A stretch of 64,000 bases of DNA from Actinomyces sp. oral taxon 897 (GCF_002999235.1 NZ_CP027236.1:1-64000); one strand, 5' to 3'. Positions 52,399 through 61,518 are shown, counted from the stretch's first letter. Translations and numbers: made by a program. Notes: generated from the sequence alone by a model not told the origin.

Positions 52399-53556
52399 GT
52401 GAGCCGTACACGGAACATGCTCGACTACGTGCGTACCGAGCTCGACACCTTTGACGGGCGCGGTTTCTGTACCGTTGACAGCCTCGTCCTGTCCTGGCTG
52501 GCCTACACCCGCCTCCCGGCCGACGACCCCGCCCTGGCCCCGGCCCTCGGGTGGGAGGGGGTACGCCTGGCCGACCTGTACCGTGCCGAGTACTTTGCCA
52601 CCTATTACGCCGGCATGTGGGGCGAGGAGCCGGGCCTGGACCTGCTCGCCGCCGTGGCCGCCAGCCCCCGGTTCCGGGACGTACGGGTCATGGGCTACGT
52701 GGACGCCACCGACCCCCAGGCCGAGAAGCAGTTCGCGGCCATGACCTTCCGGCTCACCGAGGACCTGTCCTACGTCGCCTTCCGGGGCACGGACGCCTCC
52801 CTCGTGGGCTGGAAGGAAGACTTCAACCTCGCCTACCGCTGCCCCGTGCCCTCCCAGGTCGAGGCGGCTCACTACCTCGCCGACGCCGCCGCCCGGGTCG
52901 GTGGCGACCTGCTGGTCGGCGGCCACTCCAAGGGCGGCAACCTCGCCGTCTACGCGGCGGCGACGGCTCCGCGTGACGCCAGCGGCCGCGTGACGCGGAT
53001 CTTCTCCCACGACGGGCCCGGCTTCCTCGCGGAGTTCCTCGCCACGGAGGACTACCGCCGGGTGGAGGGCCGGGTCGAGAAGACGCTTCCCCAGTCCTCG
53101 GTGGTCGGGATGCTGCTGGAGCAGCAGGAGGGGTACCGGGTGGTGCGCAGCAACCGTGCCATGATCTGGCAGCACGACCCCTTCTCCTGGGTGGTGGAGG
53201 GCTGCGACCTGGTGACCCTCGACGGCCTGACGGCGGACGCCCGCTACCTCAACCGCACCGTAAGCGCCTGGCTGGGCAGCCGCACGGTTGAGGAACGTGA
53301 GCGTTTTATCGACACCCTCTACTCGGTGATCGACCTCGGGGACGTGTCGACGACCCACGAGCTGCGGGCGGACTGGCGTCGCAGCATCCACGTGCGGGCC
53401 CGCGCCTTCGCGGAGCTCGACGCCGAGACGCGCTCCTTCGTCACCCAGACCCTGACGGCACTGGTGTCCCTGGGGGTGCGGGTCGTCCCGGACCTGCTCG
53501 TCGAGGACCTTCAACGGGTGCGCTCAGGCACCTCGGCGGCGGCTCTGGGGGCCTGA
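52399..53556 (+). CDS. DUF2974 alpha/beta-hydrolase (Mbeg1-like)
   Basis: The GTG at 52399 gives 385 residues; an ATG six codons later is an alternative. The protein has the lipase-type elbow GHSKGGNLAVYAA (Ser nucleophile) and a preceding YVAFRGTDASLVGWKEDF segment typical of DUF2974. A His in IWQHDPFSW may complete the triad. It lacks a signal peptide and membrane segment, so it is cytosolic. It is a single gene, convergent with the GNAT gene. Physiological substrate unknown. Confidence 0.85.
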   Translation: MSRTRNMLDYVRTELDTFDGRGFCTVDSLVLSWLAYTRLPADDPALAPALGWEGVRLADLYRAEYFATYYAGMWGEEPGLDLLAAVAASPRFRDVRVMGYVDATDPQAEKQFAAMTFRLTEDLSYVAFRGTDASLVGWKEDFNLAYRCPVPSQVEAAHYLADAAARVGGDLLVGGHSKGGNLAVYAAATAPRDASGRVTRIFSHDGPGFLAEFLATEDYRRVEGRVEKTLPQSSVVGMLLEQQEGYRVVRSNRAMIWQHDPFSWVVEGCDLVTLDGLTADARYLNRTVSAWLGSRTVEERERFIDTLYSVIDLGDVSTTHELRADWRRSIHVRARAFAELDAETRSFVTQTLTALVSLGVRVVPDLLVEDLQRVRSGTSAAALGA

Positions 53557-53703
53557 GGGCGCGCGACGCCGTCATTCAGGGCAGGGTCCTGGGCCACGAA
53601 GGACGTTTTCGCCGGTACCTCCCCGGCAGAAGGGTCCGAAGAATCCGATGGCGTCATTCTCGGCAACGTAACGAGAGACGTGTTGGTTCCGAAACGGGCG
53701 GCG

Positions 53704-54225
53704 TCAGACGCCGGTTCGGGCGACGTGCTTCATCTCGACGAAGTCGTATTCGCCGCCATTGGTCGCTTGCGTGAAGTGGCGCACGACGTGGAACCCGCTG
53801 CCCTCGTACACCTTGATTGCTCGCTGGTTGAATGACGCGACCGAGAGGCGGATCTCCGTGTCCGGGTACTCCTGTTGGATCCAATCCAGATTGCGCCTCA
53901 TGAAGTCGCGCCCCAGGCCGCGGCCAGTAAGGTCTGGACGCAGCCCCAGCCCGATCTCCACAAAACCGCCCTCGTCTACGACGCCACCGGAAAGAAATCC
54001 GATCAGCTGTCCTTGCCGCCGCACCTGGAGAGAGAACTCCGGCCACAGCGCGGGGGTGATAAACTCTTGGTAGTCGTCCGGGTCCGCTGTCATGTCGTAG
54101 AAATCGTAGGGCGGCGGATACTTCCACCCGTCCGCGATCTCCCTGGCGGTCGACTCGTCCATCGGCAGGTACACGAGCTCGTTATCGGCCTGATCGGGTG
54201 GCGCAAGACGCGACTGGTGGTTCAT
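53704..54225 (-). CDS. GNAT-family N-acetyltransferase
   Basis: The 173-residue protein has the acetyl-CoA-binding motif LRPDLTGRGLGRDFM at ~105-119, followed by the C-terminal SVASFNQRAIKVYEGSGF region. It is the normal length for a single GNAT domain. Such enzymes acetylate amines on small molecules or proteins; the acceptor is unknown. It is less G+C-rich than its neighbours and stands alone between the DUF2974 gene and the ABC operon. Confidence 0.9.
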   Translation of the reverse strand: MNHQSRLAPPDQADNELVYLPMDESTAREIADGWKYPPPYDFYDMTADPDDYQEFITPALWPEFSLQVRRQGQLIGFLSGGVVDEGGFVEIGLGLRPDLTGRGLGRDFMRRNLDWIQQEYPDTEIRLSVASFNQRAIKVYEGSGFHVVRHFTQATNGGEYDFVEMKHVARTGV

Positions 54226-54331
54226 CGTTTTCTCCGGTGTGGGCGAAGGGGAATGGGGGCTTCTGCCGGCATGCTCTACGGCAGGGGGCAGGCTCGCACC
54301 GGACCCTCATAGTCCCCGCTGACACGCCCTT

Positions 54332-54403
54332 GTCCCGGGGCCGGGCCGGCTACCCAGGTGGTAGCCGGGCCAGCTACCTGGGTAGCCGGCCCGGCCCCGG
54401 GAC
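54332..54403 (-). terminator. Perfect 28-bp inverted repeat, terminator of the second ABC operon
   Basis: Arms 54332-54359 and 54376-54403 are perfectly complementary across 28 bases with a 16-base loop that can itself pair in part. It begins 6 bases after the stop of the leftward permease gene at 54410. This is one of the longest perfect stems in the window. Confidence 0.88.
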
Positions 54404-54409
54404 ATATTC

Positions 54410-55591
54410 TCACAGTGACGAACGCGCCCGGGTGCGTCCCACCGCCAGCCCCACGCTGAAGATGGCCACGGCGAACAGGGCGCACACCCCGCAGTTGGTC
54501 AGCAGCGGCAGCACGGTGTCGGCGGAGACGGATCTCACCTCGGAGGCGCCGGTCATCGCCCTGTTGGCCCAGTACGTGGGGGTGAACCGGGCGACAGTGA
54601 CCAGGGCGGCGGGCATGAGGTCGGTCGAGATCCACGCCCCACCCAGGAAGGACATGGCCAGGCCCCCGATATTGGCGATGACGTTCGCCGCGTTCTCCTT
54701 CAGCCCCAGCTGGCCCAGGAGGAAGCCCAGCGAGACCGGCACCAGCGTGTAGGCGCCCAGCGCGGCCGCGACCACCCCCAGCAGCGGGGCCGCGGAGACC
54801 AGGTACCCCCGGCCGAAGACCGCCACCCCCAGGCAGAGGATCCAGGCCCACCCCGCCAGGCCCACCACCAGGCAGGACCCCATGAGCCCCCGGCCGCGCT
54901 CCCAGCCGCTGACGGGTGCGGCGGACAGTCGTGAGCGCACGGCCCGGCGCCCCAGCGACGTCATGAGCGTGGAGACGGCCACAATGGCGAAGGCCGTGAG
55001 CGGGTAGAGGGAGAACTGGGCGTACACCAGGAGGCTGCGTGGCAGGGGCGTGGCCTCCTGGGGTACCAGCTCGGCGGACGCGGTGTGCTCCATGGCGGCG
55101 TCGGCCAGGGCGACGGCCCGGGCGGGGTCGTCGGTGACGGCCCCCAGGTAGGTGCGCACCTGCTCCAGGTAGGAGGTGGTGCGCACGTCCATGAGCGAGC
55201 CGGCCGCTGACTCGTAGTTGACGACGGTCTCCAGCGCCGGCGGCTTGCCGCCCTGGCGGGCGGAGGCCTGGAGGGACTGCCCGTAGCCGGCGGGGATAAT
55301 GAGGATGTAGGAGATGCGGTTCTGGGCGGTGGCGTCCTGCAGCGCCTGCCGGGAGTCCTTTAGGGGCCGGGCCTCACCGACGGACCCCAGGTAGCGGGTC
55401 ACGCCCCGGGAGACCTCCGAGCCGTCACGGTCGACCACCGCCACGGTGGCGTGCGTGTCGACCACCTCGTCGGCCGTGTCCGTGACGGACAGCCCCATGA
55501 GCAGGCCGAACATGGACAGCGTCAGCAGGTACACCAGGATAATGACCCGGTGCGCCGCCACGATCCGCAGTGACGTCCTAAAGGTGCTCAT
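54410..55591 (-). CDS. ABC-2 type permease (exporter subunit 2)
   Basis: The 393-residue protein has an N-terminal membrane helix and a ~150-residue extracytoplasmic domain (~40-185). Five C-terminal helices follow (FAIVAVSTLMTSL to CALFAVAIFSVGLAV). This is the ABC-2 (YhgE/LcnDR3-like) permease plan. Its start overlaps the preceding permease by 14 bases. The two permeases and the ATPase at 56722 form one leftward exporter operon closed by the long hairpin at 54332. Confidence 0.87.
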   Translation of the reverse strand: MSTFRTSLRIVAAHRVIILVYLLTLSMFGLLMGLSVTDTADEVVDTHATVAVVDRDGSEVSRGVTRYLGSVGEARPLKDSRQALQDATAQNRISYILIIPAGYGQSLQASARQGGKPPALETVVNYESAAGSLMDVRTTSYLEQVRTYLGAVTDDPARAVALADAAMEHTASAELVPQEATPLPRSLLVYAQFSLYPLTAFAIVAVSTLMTSLGRRAVRSRLSAAPVSGWERGRGLMGSCLVVGLAGWAWILCLGVAVFGRGYLVSAAPLLGVVAAALGAYTLVPVSLGFLLGQLGLKENAANVIANIGGLAMSFLGGAWISTDLMPAALVTVARFTPTYWANRAMTGASEVRSVSADTVLPLLTNCGVCALFAVAIFSVGLAVGRTRARSSL

Positions 55592-56720
55592 GGCTCATCC
55601 TCCTCATACGGACCAGGGCCAGGCCCAGGAACAGGCAGGTCATGCCCACCATCACGGCGCAGTTGCGGGCGAAGGGGGCGAGGCTGTCGTAGTAGAGCAG
55701 CCCGTAGAAGCTGTGGGCGGACTGCCACAGCGGGTTGGCCTGCGCCAGCAGGGGGACGTTGTACTCGACGGCGTCGGCCAGCTTCTGGGCCCCGGACCCG
55801 TACAGGCCGGTGAACAGGGACAGCAGGCAGGAGATACCGGAGATAATGCCCGTGTTCATCTGCCGGGAGGTCCCCAGCAGCGCCCCGGCCGCGCAGGACA
55901 GGAGGCTGGAGACCCCGATGGCCACCAGGCACAGCAGCGTGTGGGGCCCGAAGTCCACGCCGACCACCAGCCGTATGAAGGCGAAGGCGACGAGCAGGCA
56001 GATCAGGACGCAGACCCACGCGGCGGCCAGCGTGCCGACCAGGATCCTCCACCGGGGCAGGCTCGCCAGGGTCAGGCGCGTCCCCAGGTGGGAGGAGGTG
56101 GCCGTGACCCCCTGGACCGCGGTCATGGCCACGGCGGTGCCCATGCCGCAGGCGAAGGCCAGCAGCGAGAAGTAGTAGCGGACCTGCGGATTGACGGTCG
56201 ACGAGGTCACCTGCGCCCGCTGGGTGAGGACGCTGCCGGTGCCCGGCGGCCCGGCCTGCGCCCCGGCCGCGGCCAGGACCTCGTACTCGGCCCGGGTCTG
56301 GGTGTAGGAGTCCAGGACCGCGCGCAGCACCCTGACCGTGTTCCCCTTACTGCCGGTGTTGGCCTCCTGGGTCACGTGCAGGACGGGGCTGCCGTCCTCC
56401 ACGTCGAGGTAGCCGACGGTGTCCCCCTTCCGGGCGGCCTCCTGGGCCTGGTCCGCGGTGGCGTAGGGGGTGGGGCTGAGCAGGTGGCGCTCGCCCTCCT
56501 GGGAGACCGTCCTGATCGTGGCGTCCAGGCCGGGGGCGGCGTGGTAGGCGTCGTCCTGCACCACGCCCAGGTTCAGGGGTGTGGCCTGGAAGGACTCGTC
56601 CAGGTTGGAGAACATGGCCATAAAGAGACACGACAGGATGACGGGGAAGGCCACGACCCACAGCAGCAGGATCTTGTCGTGCAGGAGCCGGAGCACCTGG
56701 TAGGTGAAGACGGAGAGCAT
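55578..56720 (-). CDS. ABC-2 type permease (exporter subunit 1)
   Basis: The 380-residue protein has the same plan as its downstream partner: a first helix at ~18-35, a ~140-residue external domain, then about five helices. It starts one base after the ATPase stop (TGACATG). The pair probably forms a heterodimeric channel. Similar ATPase + two large permeases operons export antibiotics, lipids or peptides; substrate unknown. The next gene overlaps its 3' end. Confidence 0.87.
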   Translation of the reverse strand: MLSVFTYQVLRLLHDKILLLWVVAFPVILSCLFMAMFSNLDESFQATPLNLGVVQDDAYHAAPGLDATIRTVSQEGERHLLSPTPYATADQAQEAARKGDTVGYLDVEDGSPVLHVTQEANTGSKGNTVRVLRAVLDSYTQTRAEYEVLAAAGAQAGPPGTGSVLTQRAQVTSSTVNPQVRYYFSLLAFACGMGTAVAMTAVQGVTATSSHLGTRLTLASLPRWRILVGTLAAAWVCVLICLLVAFAFIRLVVGVDFGPHTLLCLVAIGVSSLLSCAAGALLGTSRQMNTGIISGISCLLSLFTGLYGSGAQKLADAVEYNVPLLAQANPLWQSAHSFYGLLYYDSLAPFARNCAVMVGMTCLFLGLALVRMRRMSHEHL

Positions 56721-56721
56721 G

Positions 56722-57714
56722 TCAGGCCGCCTCGTCGCGCAGGGCCCGCCCGGTGATCTCCAGGAAGACGTCGTTGAGCGTGGGGGGCTCGGAGGTGATC
56801 CGCCCGAAGGTGATCCCGGCCCGGGTCAGCATCCCCAGCACGTCGGAGAGGTTGTGCGCCCCCGGTGAGCACTCGACCACCAGCTCGGGGGCCTGGTAGG
56901 AGGCGGTGCGCACGTGCTCCAGGCGGCGCACGTGCTCCAGGACCTCCCTGTCCAGCACGTCGGGGGCGATGACCTCGGCCCGGATGCGCTCACCGACGCC
57001 GATCATCTGCTTGAGCTCGTCGGCCGTGCCGGAGGCGACCCGCCGTCCGGCGTCCATAATGACGATCTGGTGGCACAGCTGCTCGACCTCCTCCATGTAG
57101 TGGCTGGTGTAGATAATGGTGGCGCCCTGCTCGTTAAGGCGCTTAATGCCCTCCAGGATCGCGTTGCGGCTCTGGGGGTCCACGGCGACCGTGGGCTCGT
57201 CGAGGATAATGAGCTCGGGGGCGTGGGCGATGCCGCAGGCGATATTGAGCCGGCGCAGCAGGCCGCCGGAGAGCTTGCCCGGCTTGAAGCCCGTGAACTT
57301 CTCCAGCTCGACGAAGGCGATCGCCTTCTTCACCAGGCGGCGTCGCCGGGCGCGGTCACGCACGTACAGGGCGCAGAAGGCGTCCACGTTCTGGGCCACG
57401 GTGAGCTCGTCGAAGACGGCCACGTCCTGTGGCACGACGCCGATCCGGCGCTTGAGGTCGTAGGAGGTCGCCGTCATGCGCTCCCCGAAGACGCTGATCT
57501 CGCCCCGGTCGTAGGTCAGCAGCTGGAGCAGGCAGTTGATGGTCGTCGTCTTGCCCGAGCCGTTGGGGCCCAGCAGGCCCAGCACCTCCCCCCGGGCGAT
57601 CCGCAGGGACAGGCCGTCGACCGCGACCAGCTCCCCGTAGCGCTTGACCAGGGAGTCCACCACCACCGCGTCGTCGGGTGCCGAGTCCCGGTCGGGTGCC
57701 GTCTCACCGTCCAT
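56722..57714 (-). CDS. ABC exporter ATP-binding protein (DrrA-like)
   Basis: The 330-residue protein has Walker A GPNGSGKTT, signature KLSGGLLRRLNIA, Walker B LIILDEPTVAVDPQS and the switch His in YTSHYMEEV. A ~90-residue C-terminal extension, as in DrrA-type exporters, ends the chain. The conserved ABC domain begins at about residue 14. It is the first gene of the leftward exporter operon and is divergent from the two-component system at 58070, which probably controls it. Confidence 0.93.
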   Translation of the reverse strand: MDGETAPDRDSAPDDAVVVDSLVKRYGELVAVDGLSLRIARGEVLGLLGPNGSGKTTTINCLLQLLTYDRGEISVFGERMTATSYDLKRRIGVVPQDVAVFDELTVAQNVDAFCALYVRDRARRRRLVKKAIAFVELEKFTGFKPGKLSGGLLRRLNIACGIAHAPELIILDEPTVAVDPQSRNAILEGIKRLNEQGATIIYTSHYMEEVEQLCHQIVIMDAGRRVASGTADELKQMIGVGERIRAEVIAPDVLDREVLEHVRRLEHVRTASYQAPELVVECSPGAHNLSDVLGMLTRAGITFGRITSEPPTLNDVFLEITGRALRDEAA

Positions 57715-58069
57715 ACCAGCTCCTTACACTGCTCGTCGTGCGCCCGCGTGCCTGGGGCTCGCCCTCATGGTCCGCTGGCGTGGTGGGCCGCGGAAGTGCC
57801 TGGTGTCATAACGTACGGGGCCGGGGCATGACTTCTGTCATGGGTGTCCGGGCACGCCCGCCGCCGGGCTGGTCCCGGCAAGGTGCGGCGGGCTCCGGGG
57901 GTGTGCGGCGGGATCGACTCGGCAAGGTGCGGCGGGCCTGGTGCCGGTACGCGGCCCGGGGTGCCAGCCGGCAGGCCGGCGTGCTGACACCGGCGGCCTC
58001 CCGGGCCTGGGGCGGTGCGCCCCCGCGTGTGGGCTGTGCCCGTGACCGGGGACGGACCATAATCTCCGC
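57715..58069. promoter_or_regulatory. Divergent control region between ABC operon and two-component system
   Basis: These 355 bases have no gene. CATGACTTCTGTCATG at 57827-57842 is a perfect 6-base dyad with a 4-base spacer, about 110 bases before the ABC ATPase start and 230 before the kinase start. It is a good candidate operator for the NarL-type regulator at 59251. CGGCAAGGTGCGGCGGGC is repeated at 57876 and 57920. No confident -35/-10 pair was identified. Confidence 0.5.
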
Positions 58070-59248
58070 GTGAAGGTTCTGACGGACAAGGGCGTGGTCC
58101 TGACAGGCTGTCTCCTGGTGACAGTGCTCCGGGGGCCGGTGGACATGGTGGCCGTGACCTGGCTGCTCCTGGCCGTCATCGCCGCCGGGACGTGCGCGGT
58201 GGTGGGGCGGCGGTCGGCGGTCGTCGTCCCCGCCTCCTACCTGCTGCTGGGCGGTCTCACCTCGGCGTCGGTGGCCGGGGCGCCCCTGGCCTTCTACGAC
58301 CTGGTGCGCGCGGTGCCGGGCTCCCGGCCCGCCCGCCTCCTGGCCCCGGTCTGCGGCGCCGCGCTCCTGGTGGCGGGGCGGCGGGCGGGGCCCCGGTCGT
58401 TCTCCCTCGTCGCCGTGGTCGTGGTGGCCCTGTCCGCCACCCTGGCCCTGCGCACCGTCCAGGAGGAGAGGGCGCGTGCCAGCCTGCACGCGGTCAGGGA
58501 CGACCTGCAGATGAGGATCCTGGCCCTCCAGGCCGTCAACGACCGCCTCCTGGCGACCCAGGACCACGAGGTGCGTGCCGCCGTCCTGGGTGAGCGCACC
58601 CGGATCGCCCGCGACATCCACGACGGCGTCGGGCACGTCCTGACCCGCCTCCTGCTCATGGTCAAGGCCCTCCAGGTCACCCACCGGGACGAGGAGGGCC
58701 TCGTGGCCGACCTGGCGGGGCTGGACTCCTCGCTGGGCGAGGCGCTGGACTCCATGCGCCGTAGCGTCCACGCGCTGTCGGACGAGGGCGAGGACCTGCC
58801 TACCACCCTCAGCGTGCTGGCCTCCCGCTGCGGTATCAGCCAGGTCGGGGTCGACTGCGCCCTGGAGCAGACGCCCCCGGCTGCGGTCAGCCGCTGCGTG
58901 GTGGCCGTGGTACGTGAGGCGCTGACCAACGCCGCGCGGCACGGGAAGGCGACCTCGGCACACGTCAAGGTGGTCGACTACCCCGCGTTCTGGCAGGTCA
59001 CGGTCGATAACGACGGTATCCTGCCGCGGGACGAGGTGCTCGGGACCGCCGGTCCGAACGGCGGCGTGGTACGGGGGAGCAGGGACCTGGGGCCTGGCGC
59101 CACGGCCCGCCTCGCCACAGGGGCCGGGTTCCCGCGCACCGGTATGGGGCTGCACTCCATGGCCGAGCGGGTCGAGGCCCTGGGTGGGACGCTGCGGGTC
59201 ACCCTGCGTCCGCGGTTCACGGTCTTCGTCATGATCCCGAAGGAGTGA
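58070..59248 (+). CDS. Sensor histidine kinase (HisKA_3)
   Basis: The 392-residue protein starts with GTG. It has about five N-terminal membrane helices and then a phospho-acceptor His in ARDIHDGVGH. An HATPase domain follows with N box REALTNAARHG, G1 TVDNDGILP and G2 RTGMGLHSMAERV. A ~35-residue Gly-rich insertion separates the G boxes. It pairs with the response regulator that starts 2 bases after its stop and is divergent from the ABC operon. A typical role is sensing envelope stress and controlling the exporter. Confidence 0.93.
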   Translation: MKVLTDKGVVLTGCLLVTVLRGPVDMVAVTWLLLAVIAAGTCAVVGRRSAVVVPASYLLLGGLTSASVAGAPLAFYDLVRAVPGSRPARLLAPVCGAALLVAGRRAGPRSFSLVAVVVVALSATLALRTVQEERARASLHAVRDDLQMRILALQAVNDRLLATQDHEVRAAVLGERTRIARDIHDGVGHVLTRLLLMVKALQVTHRDEEGLVADLAGLDSSLGEALDSMRRSVHALSDEGEDLPTTLSVLASRCGISQVGVDCALEQTPPAAVSRCVVAVVREALTNAARHGKATSAHVKVVDYPAFWQVTVDNDGILPRDEVLGTAGPNGGVVRGSRDLGPGATARLATGAGFPRTGMGLHSMAERVEALGGTLRVTLRPRFTVFVMIPKE

Positions 59249-59250
59249 GC

Positions 59251-59892
59251 ATGAAGGTCCTTATTGTCGACGACGACACCTTTGTGGCCCAGTCGCTGGC
59301 CACTATCCTGTCGGTGGAGCCCGACGTGGAGGTCGTGGGCCTGGGCGCCTCCGGCCCCGAGGCGGTGGAGGGGTACCGCCGGCTGCGCCCCGACGTCCTG
59401 CTCCTGGACGTCCAGATGCCCGGCGGCGACGGACTGGGCGCGGCCGAGACGATCCTCAACGAGGACCGGGAGGCGCGCATCGTCTTCCTGACCACCTTCG
59501 CCGACGACGAGTACATTGTCCGGGCACTGAGGATGGGGGCGCGCGGCTACCTCATGAAGCAGGACGTGGCCCGTATCGCCCCGGCGCTGCGCTCGGTCAT
59601 GGCCGGCGTGTGCGTGCTGGAGGGGGACGTGCTCGAGCGCAGCGCGGCCATGGGCCTGGGGAGGCGTCCCGACCGGCTACCCAGGAGCCCTGTCTTCTCC
59701 CCGCTGACCGAGCGCGAGTACCAGGTGGTCGAGGCCGTGGCCCAGGGGCTGGACAACGCGGAGGTGGCGGACCGGCTCTTTATGAGCGCAGGGACGGTGC
59801 GCAACCACGTCAGCTCTATCCTGGCCAAGCTGGGGCTGCGCAACCGCACCCAGGTGGCGGTGCTGTACTACCGCTCCGCGCAGTCCGGCTGA
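59251..59892 (+). CDS. NarL/LuxR-family response regulator
   Basis: The 213-residue protein starts at the ATG behind AAGGAG, 5 bases away; a GTG 6 bases earlier overlaps the kinase stop. It has the receiver DDD cluster, the phospho-acceptor Asp in LLLDVQMPG (~D54) and Lys in YLMKQD. The C-terminal LuxR helix-turn-helix (LTEREYQVVEAVAQGLDNAEVADRLF) lies at ~150-205. It should bind the divergent control region at 57715-58069 and turn on the ABC exporter in response to the linked sensor. Confidence 0.94.
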   Translation: MKVLIVDDDTFVAQSLATILSVEPDVEVVGLGASGPEAVEGYRRLRPDVLLLDVQMPGGDGLGAAETILNEDREARIVFLTTFADDEYIVRALRMGARGYLMKQDVARIAPALRSVMAGVCVLEGDVLERSAAMGLGRRPDRLPRSPVFSPLTEREYQVVEAVAQGLDNAEVADRLFMSAGTVRNHVSSILAKLGLRNRTQVAVLYYRSAQSG

Positions 59893-60096
59893 CTGGCTCT
59901 GCGCCCGGTGTCCATGAGCGCGAACATTGTAGGGTACCAGCCATTTCCCATCCGACTGCGTCCCGCGCCTGCTCTCAGGCTCGCCGAGGCCGCGGCGGAG
60001 GCGGTGGCGGTGCGGCGGGCCCCGCTCCTGGCCAGATGTCGCGGGCGCCGCGCTCGCCTACCACCCGCTGCGGGAGGGTGGGTGCGGCGCTCGGGC

Positions 60097-60165
60097 GACG
60101 CCACATGGCGGGTTGGGACGACGCCATATGACCGGTTACAATGACGCCACATGCCAGGTTGACAT
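60097..60165 (+). repeat. Three 23-bp direct repeats upstream of the DUF4143 ATPase
   Basis: Units begin at 60097, 60120 and 60143 (23-base period), each GACGCCA(C/T)ATG followed by a variable pair and GGTT. They end 29 bases before the GTG at 60195, and could be a regulatory site for the ATPase gene or part of a mobile end. The rest of 59893-60194 has no gene. Confidence 0.75.
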
Positions 60166-60234
60166 GGTGCGGCAAGGGCGTAGGGGAGGGAACCGTGGAG
60201 CAGGAGGGCTATCTGCCGAGAGTCGTGGATCGGC

Positions 60235-61518
60235 TTGTTGACGACATCCTCGGTTACTCGGGGGGCGTCCAATCGCCTGACACTGATCAATACCGAAATT
60301 CTCGACATCCTCGGTTACTCGGGGGGCGTCCTCATCGAGGGCGTCCGCGCCTGCGGCAAGACCATGACCGGACGTCGACACGCCTCCTCCGAGATCGTGC
60401 TGGACTCCGGGCTGCCGCAGCTGCGGGCCGCCCTGGACGTCGATCCCTCGCTCCTCCTGGCCGGCGACGTGCCGCGTCTTCTTGACGAGTGGCAGATCGA
60501 GCCCTCACTGTGGAACCTCGTGCGCAGGGAGATCGACTCCCGTCGCCACCCGGGACAGTTCATCCTCACGGGATCGTCCGTCCCCGCCGAGAACGCCGCG
60601 CGGCACTCCGGAGCGCACCGGATCTCACGGATCCGAATGCGGCCCATGACCCTGTTCGAGCGCGGTCGCGGGGACGGCAGCGTCTCCTTGACGAGTTTGT
60701 TCAATGGCGAGGCGCCGGCGCCGGCGCTTAACTCCGGCGCCGGTGTACGCGAGGCCCTGGACGACCTGGTGCACGGAGGATGGCCGGGGGACCTCGATCT
60801 GACGACGCCTCAGGCGCAGCGCCGCCTGCGCGACTACGTCGAGGACATTGTCAGTATCGACGTCGGTCGCCTGGACGGCGAACCGCGGCGGGATCCTGTG
60901 CGCCTGCGCGCCCTCATGCGCTCCCTCGCCCGGCATGTCGCGACAGAGGCGTCTTTCCGCACCATCGCCAGGGACGCCTCCGGGCAGTCCCTGAGCGCGG
61001 AGACCGCCATCGCCTACGTGGGCGCCCTCAGACGCCTCTTCGTCGTCGAGGAGCAGCCGGCCTGGGCGCCGCACCTGCGGTCCCGTTACGCGGTGCGCAC
61101 GTCGTCGAAGCTGCACTTCGTCGACCCTGCGCTCGCCGCGGCGGTGACGGCGACGTCCTCGGAGCGCCTCCTACAGGACCTGGAGACCGCCGGGCTCTGG
61201 TTTAAGTCCCAGGCGGTGCAGCACCTGCGGATCTTCTCCGAGATGTGCGGCGGACGCCTCTACCACTACCGGGACAAGGCGGGGAAGGAGGCGGACGCCA
61301 TTGTGGAGCTGGACGACGGGCGCTGGGCCGCCTTCGAGGTCAAGCTGGGGCAGCGCCAGATCCCGGCGGCGCAGACCTCGCTCGCTGCCTTCGTGGCCGA
61401 TATCGACACTGCACGGACCCCTCCTCCGGCACTCACCGCCGTCATTACCGCCGACGGACCCGTGATGACGCTCCCCGACGGCGTCGTCACCTTCCCGCTC
61501 AAGGCGCTGGGGCCGTGA
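60235..61518 (+). CDS. AAA ATPase with DUF4143 domain; 5' end disrupted by a 61-bp duplication
   Basis: The frame encodes 427 residues: a P-loop GVRACGKT, a DEW segment at the Walker B position (LLDEWQIEP), and a C-terminal DUF4143 nuclease-like part with E-K in FEVKLGQ. The expected family start is read in another frame from a GTG at 60195 (EQEGYLPRVVDRLVDD). A 29-bp repeat (60242-60270 and 60303-60331) with 32 extra bases between the copies shifts the frame by one. With the duplication removed, the two halves join perfectly. The product may be off, or use an alternative start such as TTG at 60235. Such proteins are frequent in high-GC genomes; their role is unclear. Confidence 0.7.
   Translation: MLTTSSVTRGASNRLTLINTEILDILGYSGGVLIEGVRACGKTMTGRRHASSEIVLDSGLPQLRAALDVDPSLLLAGDVPRLLDEWQIEPSLWNLVRREIDSRRHPGQFILTGSSVPAENAARHSGAHRISRIRMRPMTLFERGRGDGSVSLTSLFNGEAPAPALNSGAGVREALDDLVHGGWPGDLDLTTPQAQRRLRDYVEDIVSIDVGRLDGEPRRDPVRLRALMRSLARHVATEASFRTIARDASGQSLSAETAIAYVGALRRLFVVEEQPAWAPHLRSRYAVRTSSKLHFVDPALAAAVTATSSERLLQDLETAGLWFKSQAVQHLRIFSEMCGGRLYHYRDKAGKEADAIVELDDGRWAAFEVKLGQRQIPAAQTSLAAFVADIDTARTPPPALTAVITADGPVMTLPDGVVTFPLKALGP
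60242..60331 (+). repeat. 29-bp direct repeat bounding a 61-bp frameshifting duplication
   Basis: Bases 60242-60270 and 60303-60331 are identical. The period of 61 is not a multiple of three. Deletion of one copy by slippage would restore a continuous frame from the GTG at 60195 through the P-loop, so the site could act as an on/off switch. Confidence 0.85.

Noticed and set aside
51962..52411. Minus-strand gene of 149 codons after the VapC-like gene
   Set aside because: No ribosome site and weak coding pattern; may be a decayed remnant, so described only as a gap.
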